NCBI RefSeq assembly: GCF_900099805.1
Contig: NZ_FNDR01000007.1
Location: 1 to 64,000, forward strand
Source: Variovorax sp. OV700
GTDB taxonomy: Bacteria > Pseudomonadota > Gammaproteobacteria > Burkholderiales > Burkholderiaceae_C
Direction of reading: 5' to 3'
Length of the DNA stretch: 64,000 bases
In this document: piece by piece, positions 45,442-55,432 of the stretch
How the letters are laid out: each line of letters opens with the position of its first letter
Numbering within the stretch: the first letter of the stretch is position 1
The notes under the pieces: generated by a model
Database searches by the model: none
What the model saw: only the letters and a program-made list of their open reading frames with translations
Told to the model about the DNA's origin: nothing
Program-made: the position numbers and the translations under genes

Positions 45442-45891
45442 TTGAACGAAGTCGTGATCTACACCGATGGCGCCTGCAAGGGCAACCCCGGCCCGGGCGG
45501 CTGGGGCGCCTGGCTCAAGTCGGGTGCCACCGAGAAGGAACTGTTCGGTGGCGAGCTAGCTACCACCAACAACCGCATGGAACTGACGGCCGTGATCGAG
45601 GGCCTGGCCGCTCTCAAGCGGCCCTGCAAGGTCATTCTTTACCTTGACAGCCAGTACGTGCGCATGGGCATCACCGAGTGGATCCGCGGCTGGAAAGCCA
45701 AGGGCTGGCGCACCTCGACCAAGCAGCCGGTGAAGAACGTCGAACTCTGGCAGAAACTCGACAAGCTGGTGGCGGAGGGCGGCCACGTCATCGAATGGCG
45801 ATGGGTTAAGGGCCACTCCGGCGACCCCGGCAACGAACGCGCAGACATGCTCGCGAACAAAGGCGTGGACAAGGCGCTGGGCCGGATCTGA
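45442..45891 (+). CDS. rnhA: Ribonuclease HI
   Basis: 149 residues. Catalytic carboxylates in [16 protein letters not shown] (D), NNRMELTA (E), YLDSQYV (D) and NERADMLA (D), plus the basic handle [11 protein letters not shown]. It removes RNA from RNA-DNA hybrids. It starts at TTG (45442), with GAAGGAAAAG upstream. No in-frame ATG fits the conserved N-terminus. Confidence 0.96.
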   Translation: MNEVVIYTDGACKGNPGPGGWGAWLKSGATEKELFGGELATTNNRMELTAVIEGLAALKRPCKVILYLDSQYVRMGITEWIRGWKAKGWRTSTKQPVKNVELWQKLDKLVAEGGHVIEWRWVKGHSGDPGNERADMLANKGVDKALGRI

Positions 45892-45912
45892 GGCGCGAAG
45901 AATGGGGGCGAG

Positions 45913-47235
45913 CTAAATAACCCCGTCGAACATCATGACGTCGACCTCGTCGCCAGCCGCCACATTGCCGTGGTCGTGATGCAGCACGACGAGCCCGTTG
46001 GCCTCGACCATCGAGCTCAGTACGCCCGATCCCTGGTTGCCCGCAATGCGAACCTCGGGCAGCGCGCCGGACACGGCCTGCACGAAGCCGCGCTGGTATT
46101 CGGTACGGCCGGCCTTCTTGCGGATGGCGCTCACGCTGCGCGCGCGCAGCAAGGGCGGCGGCGCCGCGGCGATGTCGTGGCAGCCCATCATGCGCAACAG
46201 CGCAGGCCGGACGAAGGCAAGAAAAGTCACCATCACGGCGACCGGGTTGCCCGGCAGGCCGAAGAGCACCGCAGCGCCCGGCTGCGATGAAGAGGCCGGA
46301 TCGCGCGGAACCAGCCCGACCGCCATTGGCCGCCCCGGGCGCATGGCGACGCGCCAGAAGGCCATGTCGCCGAGTTGCTGCATCACGGCGCGCGTGTGGT
46401 CGGCAGCGCCGACGCTCACGCCGCCGCTGGTGATGATGGCGTCGGCCTCGCTGGCGGCGCGCTGGAGCGTGGCGGCGAGGGTGGCGGGATCGTCCCGCAC
46501 GAGGCCCAGGTCGATGACCTCGCAGCCCAGCCTCGTGAGCAGGCCGAACACCGTGTAGCGGTTGCTGTCGTACACGGCGCCCTCACGCGGCGGTTCGCCA
46601 AGGCTCAGGATTTCGTCGCCGGTCGAAAAGTAGGCCACGCGCAGACGTCGCAGCGCGGACACCGCGGGCAGCCCCAGGCTTGCGACCATGCCGAGCGCGG
46701 CGGGCGACAGACGCTCGCCACGCCGCAAGGCCGGTTGCCCCTGCATCAGGTCCTCGCCCGCAAAGCGGCGGTTGTCGCCGCGGCGAAGCACCCTGGCGGG
46801 AAAGCTCACCCGGTCTTCGTCGACCTTGCAGAACTCTTGCGGAACCACGGTGTCGAGCCCGTCGGGCATGACGGCGCCCGTCATGATGCGAACCGCTTCG
46901 CCGCCAGCCAGGGTGCCGCGCCACGCTGCACCGGCCAGGGCCGTGCCCACCACGCGGAGGTCGATGGACTCGTCGGTGCGAGCGTCGTCCCGCAGGATGG
47001 CGCCGTCGAAGGCAAAGCCGTCCATCGCGGAGTTGTCGTGCGGCGGCACGCTGACGGGCGAGATGATGTCTTCGGCCAGCACGCGGCCCAGTGCTTCGCG
47101 CACCCCGACTTCCTCGCGTTCCGAAACGACGGCCGGGGCCGCAAGCTGCGCCAGAAAAGCCTGGACGCCGCCGACGCTCAGGGCCTGGGGGTCATAGCCC
47201 GCAAGGGCGGCGGCAATGTCGGCGATGCGGCTCAT
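45913..47235 (-). CDS. moeA: Molybdopterin molybdenumtransferase
   Basis: 440 residues with [13 protein letters not shown] and [23 protein letters not shown] in domains I/II. The MoCF-like domain has [22 protein letters not shown] and the active-site loop [14 protein letters not shown]. Domain IV is at the C-terminus. It inserts molybdate into adenylated molybdopterin. Start overlaps the mobA stop (ATGA). Third gene of moaA-mobA-moeA. Confidence 0.96.
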   Translation of the reverse strand: MSRIADIAAALAGYDPQALSVGGVQAFLAQLAAPAVVSEREEVGVREALGRVLAEDIISPVSVPPHDNSAMDGFAFDGAILRDDARTDESIDLRVVGTALAGAAWRGTLAGGEAVRIMTGAVMPDGLDTVVPQEFCKVDEDRVSFPARVLRRGDNRRFAGEDLMQGQPALRRGERLSPAALGMVASLGLPAVSALRRLRVAYFSTGDEILSLGEPPREGAVYDSNRYTVFGLLTRLGCEVIDLGLVRDDPATLAATLQRAASEADAIITSGGVSVGAADHTRAVMQQLGDMAFWRVAMRPGRPMAVGLVPRDPASSSQPGAAVLFGLPGNPVAVMVTFLAFVRPALLRMMGCHDIAAAPPPLLRARSVSAIRKKAGRTEYQRGFVQAVSGALPEVRIAGNQGSGVLSSMVEANGLVVLHHDHGNVAAGDEVDVMMFDGVI

Positions 47236-47879
47236 CGATTTTCAAGGGCGTGCAGTTCGGCCAGCGTGTTGGCGTTGAAAAAGGCGTCGGGCGCATCGGC
47301 GGGCCGGTCGAAGGGGACGAGCACCGTGCGGTGCTGCGCGGTCCAGGCGTCGATCTTGCGGCCGCCGGACTGAGTGAAGTTCACCAGGCTTTCGAGCAGC
47401 GCGGTGTGCAGCAGGCAGAACACCGGCTGCGGCCGCAGCACCGGCACCGCGCCGGGTTCGGCAGCGGCCTCGGGCGCGCTGACCATGGCGATCTCCGCGT
47501 TGTCGGCCACCATGGCCTCGGCCAGACGGCTGGCCAGATCGAGCGGAAACAGCGGGGTGTCGCAGGGCACGGTGAGGAGATAGGGCGTTTCGCAGCGTTC
47601 GAGGCCGGTCAGAAAGCCTGCCAGCGGACCGGCGTAGTCGGCCAGGCTGTCGGGCCAGACCGGCACGCCGAAGGATTCGTAGGCGGCCAGGTTGCGGTTG
47701 GCATTGATCATGACCTCGCCCACCTGCATGCCAAGGCGCAGCACGGCATGCATGGCCAGCGGCGAGCCATTGAAGTTCTGCAGGCCCTTGTCGATGCCGC
47801 CCATGCGCGAGCCGCGTCCCCCAGCCAGCAGCAGCCCGGTGATCTCGCTGGGGGAAATGGAATCTTGTGTGGAAGTCAT
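47232..47879 (-). CDS. mobA: Molybdenum cofactor guanylyltransferase
   Basis: 215 residues. The GTP-binding [18 protein letters not shown] motif, [11 protein letters not shown], and [10 protein letters not shown] near the end. It makes the guanine dinucleotide form of the cofactor used by DMSO-reductase-family enzymes. Coupled on both sides by ATGA overlaps with moaA and moeA. Confidence 0.95.
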   Translation of the reverse strand: MTSTQDSISPSEITGLLLAGGRGSRMGGIDKGLQNFNGSPLAMHAVLRLGMQVGEVMINANRNLAAYESFGVPVWPDSLADYAGPLAGFLTGLERCETPYLLTVPCDTPLFPLDLASRLAEAMVADNAEIAMVSAPEAAAEPGAVPVLRPQPVFCLLHTALLESLVNFTQSGGRKIDAWTAQHRTVLVPFDRPADAPDAFFNANTLAELHALENR

Positions 47880-49033
47880 CCGCCGATATAGCTCATTTCG
47901 ACGCGGCGAGGCGCCTTGTTGTTGTCGTTGCCGTCGTGCTCGGCGCTGTCGGGGCCACGAAGCGCGCGCAGTTCGGAATAGCGGTCGGCGCGGCCCTGCC
48001 AGATGTGGCCGATGGCCGAGGCAATGTCTTCGTCGGTGGCGGTGCCGCGCAGCAGGGGCCGCAGGTCGTGGCCTGCGCTGGCAAAAAGGCAGAGGTAGAG
48101 CTTGCCCTCGGTAGACAGGCGAGCGCGGCTGCAGTCGTGGCAGAAGGCCTGCGTGACGCTGCTGATCACGCCGATTTCACCGCCGCCGTCGACATAGGCC
48201 CACCGTTGGGCCGTTTCACCGGGGGCGCTGGGCTCCAGCGGCGCGAGCGGAAACTCCGCGCCAATGCGCGCGATGACATCGGCCGAGGGCAACACCTCGT
48301 CCATGCGCCAGCCATTGGTGGCGCCCACGTCCATGTATTCGATGAAGCGCAGCACCACCTTGCCGCCATGGTTGTCGCGAAAGTAGCGCGCCATCGGCAG
48401 GATTTCCTGCTCGTTGGTGCCGCGCTTCACCACCATGTTCACCTTCAGGGGACCGAGGCCGGCGGCCAGCGCCGCGTCGATGCCGGCAAGCACGTCGGCC
48501 ACCGGAAAATCGACGTCGTTCATGTGGCGGAACACCGCGTCGTCCAGGCTGTCGAGGCTCACGGTCACGCGCTGCAGGCCGGCGGAACGCAGCGCGGCCG
48601 CCTTTCGCTGCAGCAGCGAGCCGTTGGTGGTCAGCGTGAGGGCGAGCGGCTCGCCGGCCGGGGTGCGGAGCTCGGACAACTGCTCGATCAGCCCCTCGAT
48701 GTTCTTGCGCAGCAATGGCTCGCCGCCCGTGAGGCGGATCTTGCGCACGCCATGGGCCGCGAACAGGCGCGCGAGCCGCGTCATTTCCTCGAAGCTCAGC
48801 AGCGCGCTGTGCGGCAGGTATTGGTAGTCCTTGTCGAACACGTCCTTCGGCATGCAGTAGCTGCAGCGGAAGTTGCAGCGGTCCGTCACGCTGATGCGCA
48901 GGTCGGTCAGGGGGCGGCCCAGGCGGTCGAGCAGGCGCCCCGTGGCAGGCACGGCGATCTCCGGCACCGAGACGGCCGGGCGTGCGCGGCCGATTTCGGA
49001 GACCGGAATGACGGTGGTGCTTTTGCTTTTCAT
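47876..49033 (-). CDS. moaA: GTP 3',8-cyclase MoaA
   Basis: 385 residues. The radical-SAM cluster motif is CNFRCSYC and the SAM-binding region is [12 protein letters not shown]. The second C-terminal cluster has Cys in CHDCSRARL and, 13 residues later, LCLFA. It ends in the conserved Gly-Gly. It starts molybdenum cofactor synthesis from GTP. A 25-residue N-terminal extension precedes the catalytic domain. Leads the moaA-mobA-moeA operon. moaC, moaD and moaE are not in the window. Confidence 0.96.
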   Translation of the reverse strand: MKSKSTTVIPVSEIGRARPAVSVPEIAVPATGRLLDRLGRPLTDLRISVTDRCNFRCSYCMPKDVFDKDYQYLPHSALLSFEEMTRLARLFAAHGVRKIRLTGGEPLLRKNIEGLIEQLSELRTPAGEPLALTLTTNGSLLQRKAAALRSAGLQRVTVSLDSLDDAVFRHMNDVDFPVADVLAGIDAALAAGLGPLKVNMVVKRGTNEQEILPMARYFRDNHGGKVVLRFIEYMDVGATNGWRMDEVLPSADVIARIGAEFPLAPLEPSAPGETAQRWAYVDGGGEIGVISSVTQAFCHDCSRARLSTEGKLYLCLFASAGHDLRPLLRGTATDEDIASAIGHIWQGRADRYSELRALRGPDSAEHDGNDNNKAPRRVEMSYIGG

Positions 49034-49085
49034 GGGGCAATGGCCAATTTACTCCATGGAGCAAGGGCCGATCCGGAAAGGGCTA

Positions 49086-49847
49086 CTAGACGCAGCGTGC
49101 GCCGTCGACCTCGATGCAAACCCCGCTGATGAAAGCGGCTTCGTCGCTCGCCAGGTAGAGCGCGGCGTTGGCCACGTCCAGGGCCGTCGAGAAGCGGCCG
49201 AGCGGAATGGTGGCGCGGAACTTGGCCTTGCGCTCTTCCGTCAGCGGGCCGCCCGCGAATTCGGCGGCCAGGCCGGTGTCGGGGTTGAACACCGGATTGA
49301 TGCAATTGACCCGGATGTTGTCGGGGCCGAGTTCGGCAGCCAGCGACTTGCTGGTCGTGATGACGGCGCCCTTCGAGCCGTTGTACCAGGTGAGGCCCGG
49401 ACGCGGGCGAACGCCGGCGGTCGAGGCGATGTTGATGAACGAGCCGCCGCCATTGGCGCGGAACGCCGGCACCGCGTGCACGGTGGCCAGATAGATGCTC
49501 TTCACGTTGACCGCATAGCACTTGTCGAACTCGTCTTCGCTGACTTCGAGGGCGGGCCGGTTGCGGTGCGTCCAGCCGGCGTTGTTGACCATGGCGTCGA
49601 GCTTGCCGTGGCGCTCCACCGCGGCCTCGACCAGCGCCTTGACCTCGGCCGACTTGGTGACGTCGGCCGCAAAGAACGAGGCCCTGCCGCCGTCGCGCAG
49701 GATTGCTTCCACCACCTGCTGGCCCGCCGCGGGGTTGATGTCGTTCACAAGCACCTGGGCGCCCTCGGCCGCGAGCCGCTTGGCGATGCCTTCGCCGATG
49801 CCGCCGCCGGCACCGGTCACGATGATGGATTTGTTCTTGACGCGCAC
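49086..49847 (-). CDS. Short-chain dehydrogenase/reductase
   Basis: 253 residues. Cofactor motif TGAGGGIGEGIA, NNAG, catalytic Ser in FINIASTAG and YNGSK (YxxxK). Ends with the SDR-type GVCIEVDGARCV. The start is GTG at 49847 with AGGAG 7 bases upstream, and no ATG fits. Substrate unknown. It probably belongs with the aldehyde dehydrogenase gene 82 bp upstream in the same direction, which suggests alcohol/aldehyde oxidation. Confidence 0.9.
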   Translation of the reverse strand: MRVKNKSIIVTGAGGGIGEGIAKRLAAEGAQVLVNDINPAAGQQVVEAILRDGGRASFFAADVTKSAEVKALVEAAVERHGKLDAMVNNAGWTHRNRPALEVSEDEFDKCYAVNVKSIYLATVHAVPAFRANGGGSFINIASTAGVRPRPGLTWYNGSKGAVITTSKSLAAELGPDNIRVNCINPVFNPDTGLAAEFAGGPLTEERKAKFRATIPLGRFSTALDVANAALYLASDEAAFISGVCIEVDGARCV

Positions 49848-49929
49848 GGTTTGTCTCCTGAAAAGGTGCTGCGGGCAGTGTATCGGGGCTCGGCGGTGAA
49901 CACCCCCCGAAACGGCCGCGGATACGGCT

Positions 49930-51363
49930 TCAGCCGTGCTTGATGGCGACGGTCTTGAGGGTGGTGAAGCCGTACAGCGCTTCAAAGCCCTTTTCGCGCC
50001 CGTAGCCGGACGACTTGACGCCGCCGAACGGCAGTTCCACGCCGCCGCCCGCGCCGTAGTTGTTGATGAAAACCTGGCCGCTGCGCACCCGCTTGGCCAT
50101 GCGGAACTGGCGCGCCCCATCGGCCGTCCACACCCCGGCGACGAGGCCGAACTGCGTGGCATTGGCGAGCGCCACTGCTTCGTCTTCGTCGGCGAACTGC
50201 ATTGCCGCGAGCACCGGCCCGAACACTTCTTCCTGCGCAAGACGATGGTTGGCGGGCACGTCGCGCAGCAGGGTGGGCGCCTGGTAAAAGCCGGTTTCGG
50301 GCGCTTCGTCGACGACGACGCCGTGGGCCACCATCGGGATCCCGGCCACCTGGGCGTCGCTCAGGAAGTCCCACACGCGCTGCTGCTGGGTCTGGCGGAT
50401 CAGCGGGCCGACGTCGAGGTCCATGGCTGCCGGCCCGACGCGCAACGCCTCGAAGGCGTGGCCGAGCCGCTCGAGCAGCGGCTCGTAGATGCCGCGCTGG
50501 ATCAGCACGCGCGAGCCGGCCGAGCAGGTCTGGCCGGCGTTCTGCACGATGGCGTTGATGATCACCGGAATGGCCGCGTCGAGGTCAGCGTCTGCAAAGA
50601 TGATCTGCGGGCTCTTGCCGCCGAGTTCGAGCGTCACCGGGCAATGCCGCTCGGCAGCCACCTGCTGGATCAACGTGCCGATCTTCGGGCTGCCGGTGAA
50701 GCTGATGTGGTCGATGCCGGGGTGCCGCGCCAGCGCATCACCCACCTCGTGGCCGTAGCCGGTCACGATGTTGAGCGCACCGGGCGGAAAGCCGACTTCG
50801 GCCGCCAGCTGCGCCACGCGGATCAGGGACAGACAGGCGTCTTCGGCCGGCTTCACCACGCACACATTGCCGGCCGCCAGGGCGCCGCCCACGCTACGCC
50901 CGAAGATCTGCATCGGGTAGTTCCAGGGAATGATGTGCCCCGTGACGCCGTGCGGCTCGCGCCACGTGAACACGCTGTAGCCGTCCTGGTAGGGAATGGT
51001 CTCGCCGTGCAGCTTGTCGCAGGCGCCGGCATAGAACTCGAAATAGCGCACCAGCGCCACCGCGTCGGCGCGTGCCTGCTTCACGGGCTTGCCGCAATCG
51101 CGCTGCTCGATCAGCGCCAATTCGTCGACGTGCTCGGCGATCTTCTGCGCCAGCTTGTAGAGCAGGCGGCCGCGGTCGGCCGCGCTCACCTTGTGCCACC
51201 CGCCATCGAAGCAATCGCGCGCCGCGCGCACGGCCGAGTCGATATCGGCGGCATTGCTGCGCTGGATGTCGTCGAAAGGCTGGCCGTCGGACGGGTCGAG
51301 CACCTGCAAGGTGCGGCCGGAGGAAGACGGGACGTCGGCGTTGGCGATGAAGTTGAGTTGCAT
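49930..51363 (-). CDS. NAD(P)-dependent aldehyde dehydrogenase
   Basis: 477 residues. It has IIPWNYPM, the cofactor loop FTGSPKIGTLI, the general base Glu in ELGGKSP, the catalytic Cys in QNAGQTCSAGSR and EVFGPVL. It oxidises aldehydes to acids. The pattern (GGGVELPFGGVKSSGYGREKG at the end) resembles betaine- or gamma-aminobutyraldehyde-type enzymes, but the substrate cannot be fixed. Lies between the SDR and peroxiredoxin genes, same strand. Confidence 0.93.
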   Translation of the reverse strand: MQLNFIANADVPSSSGRTLQVLDPSDGQPFDDIQRSNAADIDSAVRAARDCFDGGWHKVSAADRGRLLYKLAQKIAEHVDELALIEQRDCGKPVKQARADAVALVRYFEFYAGACDKLHGETIPYQDGYSVFTWREPHGVTGHIIPWNYPMQIFGRSVGGALAAGNVCVVKPAEDACLSLIRVAQLAAEVGFPPGALNIVTGYGHEVGDALARHPGIDHISFTGSPKIGTLIQQVAAERHCPVTLELGGKSPQIIFADADLDAAIPVIINAIVQNAGQTCSAGSRVLIQRGIYEPLLERLGHAFEALRVGPAAMDLDVGPLIRQTQQQRVWDFLSDAQVAGIPMVAHGVVVDEAPETGFYQAPTLLRDVPANHRLAQEEVFGPVLAAMQFADEDEAVALANATQFGLVAGVWTADGARQFRMAKRVRSGQVFINNYGAGGGVELPFGGVKSSGYGREKGFEALYGFTTLKTVAIKHG

Positions 51364-51408
51364 GAAACGGATTTTGCGCGAAGCGGGGCAACCACGCCGC
51401 GCGCGCTC

Positions 51409-51963
51409 CTACCTCGGCGAACCAGTTCGCGGCAGCGCCCGCACCGCATTCAGCATGCGCTCCACGTGCTTGTCCGGATTCAGATTCTGGTAGTAGTACG
51501 CCACCTTGCCGTCTGGCGAGATCACGTACGAGAGACGGTTGGCGAAGTCCGGCCGGGTCTGCATCAGGGCGTCGAAACCGTTGATCACCGCCTTCGATTC
51601 GTCCGACGCCACGGGAAACCGGCTTTGGCAGGACTTGACCGAAAACTTGGAGAGGGTGTCGATGTCGTCGGCCGACACGCCGATGACGGTGGCACCTAGC
51701 GCGGCGAACTGGTCGACGGCCTCGGCGAAGGCATGGGCTTCGATCGAACAGTCGCTGGAGTCGGCGGCCGGAAAGAAGTACAACACCACCGGGCCCTTGG
51801 CCAGCGCATCGGCCAGCGAGTAGCGGAAGGTCTTGCCGGCGAGCGCGGCATTGGCGGTGAACTTGGGTGCCGGGTCGCCGATGTCCAGGGCGGCCCAAGC
51901 TGGGAGTGCCAGTCCGGCTGCGATCAACATCGGCGCGATGCGTGAGAGGATCGGTCTTGCCAT
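51409..51963 (-). CDS. Secreted peroxiredoxin (AhpC/TSA, BCP-like)
   Basis: 184 residues with an N-terminal signal peptide (MARPILSRIAPMLIAAGLALPAWA). The mature part has the peroxidatic motif PAADSSDC (PxxxSxxC, Ser replacing the usual Thr) and a second Cys about 45 residues later (KSCQSRF). It would reduce peroxides in the periplasm. It is divergent from the phospholipase-D lipoprotein across 150 bp. Confidence 0.85.
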   Translation of the reverse strand: MARPILSRIAPMLIAAGLALPAWAALDIGDPAPKFTANAALAGKTFRYSLADALAKGPVVLYFFPAADSSDCSIEAHAFAEAVDQFAALGATVIGVSADDIDTLSKFSVKSCQSRFPVASDESKAVINGFDALMQTRPDFANRLSYVISPDGKVAYYYQNLNPDKHVERMLNAVRALPRTGSPR

Positions 51964-52113
51964 GGTGTAACTCCGGACAGGTGTGGAACGAATTCTAGGA
52001 CGGTGAGCAATTTTTTGGATTGCGCCCGGATGAAAACGAAACCGGCATGTGCCGGCGCGCGTATCCATGGCAGGGACCGAAAAAAACCGACACCGCTGCG
52101 AGATCGATTCATC

Positions 52114-53688
52114 ATGAATGCCTGGACTCAACTTCTGCGAATCTGCCTTGCCGGCGCCGTGCTGGCGGCGCTGGTGGCTTGCGGATCGCTGCCGCCGGCG
52201 CGCGAGCGGGCGGCGGTGAATGCGGCCGCGGTTGATCCGACCACGACGCTCGCAAAGATCGCGGCCGCCTCGACGCCGCCCGGCGAGCACTCCGGCTTCC
52301 GGTTGATGCCGCTCGGCGTGTATTCGCTGGACGCGCGCGTGCAGCTTGCGCAGCGTGCCCAGCGCTCGCTGGTGGTCCAGTACTACCAGTTCGAGAACGA
52401 CGCCACCGGACGCCTTTTGATGCGCGCGCTGCGCGAGGCGGGTGCGCGCGGGGTGCAGGTACGGCTACTGGTGGACGATCTCTATACCGTCAAGAGCCAG
52501 CAGCTGCTGCTGGCGCTTTCTCAGACGCCCAACGTGGACGTGCGGCTGTTCAACCCCTTCTGCTGCGGGCGCAACGGCTTCCTGTCGCGCTTCGCGGCGT
52601 CGCCGCACGAGATCGGGCGGCTCAATCACCGGATGCACAACAAGCTCTTCATCGCCGACGGGACGATGGCGGTGGTCGGCGGACGCAACATTGCCGACGA
52701 ATATTTCGTGCTGAGCGAGGCGCAGAACTTCATCGACATGGACGCGCTGGTGGTGGGCAAGGTGCTCCCGCAGCTCGAGTCGATTTTCGATGCCTACTGG
52801 AACAGCGAACAGGTCTGGCCCGTCGCCGACATTGTCCGCGGCGAGGGCGGCCGCACGCCCACGGCCGCCGACTTCGACGCCACGATCGGCATGGCGGCGG
52901 CGCCGCCGAAGATCGTGCTTCCGCCTTCCGACGTCCTGGGCTATGGCCCGATTGCGGAAGAACTCGACGGTGGCCGCATGGGGCTCTTGTGGGGCGAGGC
53001 CCACGCCATCGCCGATCCACCGACCAAGCCGACCACCATGACGGCGGACGAGGCCATTGCCACCAGCGTGACGATGAAGGTCTGGACGCTGTTGATGGAC
53101 GCCAAGTTCGAAGTCGACCTGACCTCTCCCTACCTGGTGCCGGGCGAGCGCGGCATGGCGGCGTTCGAAGATCTGGCGAAGCGCAAGGTCAAGCTCACCC
53201 TGTTGACCAATTCGCTGGCAGCCAACGACGAGCCGTTGGTGCACACCGGCTATGCGCGCTACCGCGAGCGGCTGCTCAGGAGCGGGGCCGACCTGTACGA
53301 GCTGAGCCCGCAGCGCACCACCGCGGGCGAGCGCTTCGGCATGTTCGGCAAATCGCTGGGACGGCTGCATTCCAAGACCGCTGCCATCGACAAGACGCGC
53401 ATCTTCATCGGCTCGATGAACCTCGATCCGCGCTCGGCGAGCCAGAACACCGAGATGGGCGTGGTGGTCGACAGTCCGCAGCTGGCGCGCGAGATGCTGC
53501 GCGTCATCAACATCAGCAAGCTGCAGAACTCGTACCGTCTGCGCCTCGCCAAGGAAACTGGCACGCTGCAGTGGCTCACGAACGATGGCGAGAAAGAAGT
53601 CATCCTGACGTCGGAGCCGGAATCCAGCTTCTTCCAACGTCTCCACAACCTGCTCATTGCGCCGCTGGTTCCCGAAATGCTGCTGTAG
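52114..53688 (+). CDS. Phospholipase-D-family lipoprotein (cardiolipin-synthase-like)
   Basis: 524 residues. Lipoprotein signal with LVAC at about residue 23. It has two HKD motifs: HNKLFIADGTMAVVGGRN and HSKTAAIDKTRIFIGSMN. These make a phosphatidyl enzyme as in PLD and cardiolipin synthases. The envelope location suggests action on periplasmic-leaflet or exogenous phospholipids. The next gene begins 9 bp later, so it probably leads the lipid operon that follows. Confidence 0.87.
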   Translation: MNAWTQLLRICLAGAVLAALVACGSLPPARERAAVNAAAVDPTTTLAKIAAASTPPGEHSGFRLMPLGVYSLDARVQLAQRAQRSLVVQYYQFENDATGRLLMRALREAGARGVQVRLLVDDLYTVKSQQLLLALSQTPNVDVRLFNPFCCGRNGFLSRFAASPHEIGRLNHRMHNKLFIADGTMAVVGGRNIADEYFVLSEAQNFIDMDALVVGKVLPQLESIFDAYWNSEQVWPVADIVRGEGGRTPTAADFDATIGMAAAPPKIVLPPSDVLGYGPIAEELDGGRMGLLWGEAHAIADPPTKPTTMTADEAIATSVTMKVWTLLMDAKFEVDLTSPYLVPGERGMAAFEDLAKRKVKLTLLTNSLAANDEPLVHTGYARYRERLLRSGADLYELSPQRTTAGERFGMFGKSLGRLHSKTAAIDKTRIFIGSMNLDPRSASQNTEMGVVVDSPQLAREMLRVINISKLQNSYRLRLAKETGTLQWLTNDGEKEVILTSEPESSFFQRLHNLLIAPLVPEMLL

Positions 53689-53697
53689 CCTCGGGGG

Positions 53698-54486
53698 ATG
53701 GCGCAAACCTTTACTTCGTTGTCCGCCCTCCAGGTGATGTTGTGGGGGTTGGTCTTTTTCGGCGGCATCTATCTGGGGTTCGGCGCGCTCAACTGGCTGC
53801 TGACCCATCGCGTGCTGCCGGCGCTCGGCATCGGGCGCGTGCTCGACCCGCGGCCGCTGCAGCCGGGGCAGGTGCGCCGCGAATTGGCGCAGTCGGGGGT
53901 GTCGGTGCTCGTATTCGGGCTGGGCATGGTGTTTCCCTGGGGCCTGCTTCAATTGGGCTGGGCGCGGCTCGACGCCGACGCGGGCTGGCGCCAGATCGTG
54001 GCCGAAATCCTGATGCTCGCGATCTGGAACGACGTTCACTTCTGGCTGAACCATCGCCTGCTGCACACGCGCTGGCTGCGGCGCTTTCACGGGCCGCATC
54101 ACCGCTCGGTCGTGACCACGCCCTGGGCGACTTACAGCTTTCATCCGATCGAAGCGGCAATGCTCGGCAACGTGATCCTGCTGCCGATGCTGCTGCACGA
54201 TTTCAGCTTCTGGTCGCTCGCCTCGGTGCCGCTGTTCAGTCTGTTCTTCAACAGCGTCGGCCACTCGAACTACGACTTCTTTCCCCGGGTCTCATACAGC
54301 CACTGGTTTGCCGCCAGCCGCCGCCACCATTTGCACCATGCCTGCCACGGCGGCAACTACGGATTCCAGTTCACTTTCATGGACCGGCTGTTCGGCACGC
54401 GCATTGCCGCCGATGCGGCGGAGCCGCAGTTCCAGGCATTTCGCTCGAAGCAGCAACGCCAGCAACAGCATGGCACGCCGGCCTGA
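53698..54486 (+). CDS. Sterol desaturase/fatty acid hydroxylase family membrane protein
   Basis: 262 residues with four or five membrane helices. The diiron histidine motifs are HRLLH, HGPHH and HHLHH-ACHGGNYG, plus HPIEA. Members introduce OH or C=C into lipids using O2 (ERG3, C5-desaturase, alkylglycerol mono-oxygenase relatives). The substrate here is unknown. The last 17 bases overlap the following fatty acid desaturase gene, indicating tight coupling. Confidence 0.87.
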   Translation: MAQTFTSLSALQVMLWGLVFFGGIYLGFGALNWLLTHRVLPALGIGRVLDPRPLQPGQVRRELAQSGVSVLVFGLGMVFPWGLLQLGWARLDADAGWRQIVAEILMLAIWNDVHFWLNHRLLHTRWLRRFHGPHHRSVVTTPWATYSFHPIEAAMLGNVILLPMLLHDFSFWSLASVPLFSLFFNSVGHSNYDFFPRVSYSHWFAASRRHHLHHACHGGNYGFQFTFMDRLFGTRIAADAAEPQFQAFRSKQQRQQQHGTPA

Positions 54487-55429
54487 GGGGCCCCGTCGGC
54501 TGGCACGGCTGCGCCATTGGCGCGACTGGCAGAGCCTTGCGTATCTGGCGGCGCTTCCGGCATTGGCGGCATGGCAATGGACGCATGGGTTCTCCGTGCT
54601 GCTTTATGGGCCGATGCTGTTTCTCACGCTCGGCGTGGGCGTGATCCACCACAACCACGTGCATCTGCGCATGTGGCGGGGGCGGCACATGAACCGCCTC
54701 ACCGACTTCTGGATCACGCTGCTGCAAGGGCATCCGACCTTCGTTTTCTGGCCCGCGCACGTGGCCAATCACCATCGCCACCGGCACGGGCCGCGGGACG
54801 TGGCGCGCACCTATCGCTTCAATGGCGACACCAATCATTTGCGGGGTTACCTGCTGCATCCGTTCCAGGCCGTGTGGGTGCTGGTGCCGGTGTTCCTCGG
54901 TTGGCTAAGCCGGCTTCGCAGGCACCGGCGGGGCCCGTGGCGCTACTGCATGGCGCAGTACGCGCTGTGGCTCGGCAGCTGGAGCGCGCTGCTGCTGCTC
55001 GACTGGCGCAAGGCGCTGCTGTTGGTGATCCTGCCGCAGTTGCACGGGCTGCATTGGCTGCTGGCGACCAACTATCTGCAGCACGCGCACGCCGACGGAC
55101 ACCGGTCCGCGGCGGATGCGGAGGCGCCGCGCGATACCGCAGGTACACGCCTGAACTACGCACGCAATTTCGAGGGGTTGGTGAACCCGTTGCTGTTCAA
55201 CATCGGCCTGCACACCGCACATCACGAGAACCCGCATGTCCATTGGTCCGAGCTCACGCAATTGCACCGCACGCGCTACCGCGCGCGGGTCGATCCCGCG
55301 CTCAACGAGCAAGGGCTGGTGCCCTACATGGTTCGCGTGTTTGTGCTGGGAGCCCTGTGGCCGCGTTTTCGCAGCCGCTCGCTGATGTCACCCGTGCCGT
55401 CCGTGTCGCCGGAGTCTTCAACCCACTGA
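54470..55429 (+). CDS. Fatty acid desaturase
   Basis: 319 residues with four probable membrane helices. The three histidine clusters are HHNHVH, HVANHHRHRH and HTAHHENPHVHW, typical of membrane diiron desaturases or hydroxylases. It acts on acyl chains with O2 and a reductant. It overlaps the hydroxylase upstream and is 3 bp from the KAS fusion gene downstream. Confidence 0.88.
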   Translation: MARRPEGPRRLARLRHWRDWQSLAYLAALPALAAWQWTHGFSVLLYGPMLFLTLGVGVIHHNHVHLRMWRGRHMNRLTDFWITLLQGHPTFVFWPAHVANHHRHRHGPRDVARTYRFNGDTNHLRGYLLHPFQAVWVLVPVFLGWLSRLRRHRRGPWRYCMAQYALWLGSWSALLLLDWRKALLLVILPQLHGLHWLLATNYLQHAHADGHRSAADAEAPRDTAGTRLNYARNFEGLVNPLLFNIGLHTAHHENPHVHWSELTQLHRTRYRARVDPALNEQGLVPYMVRVFVLGALWPRFRSRSLMSPVPSVSPESSTH

Positions 55430-55432
55430 ACC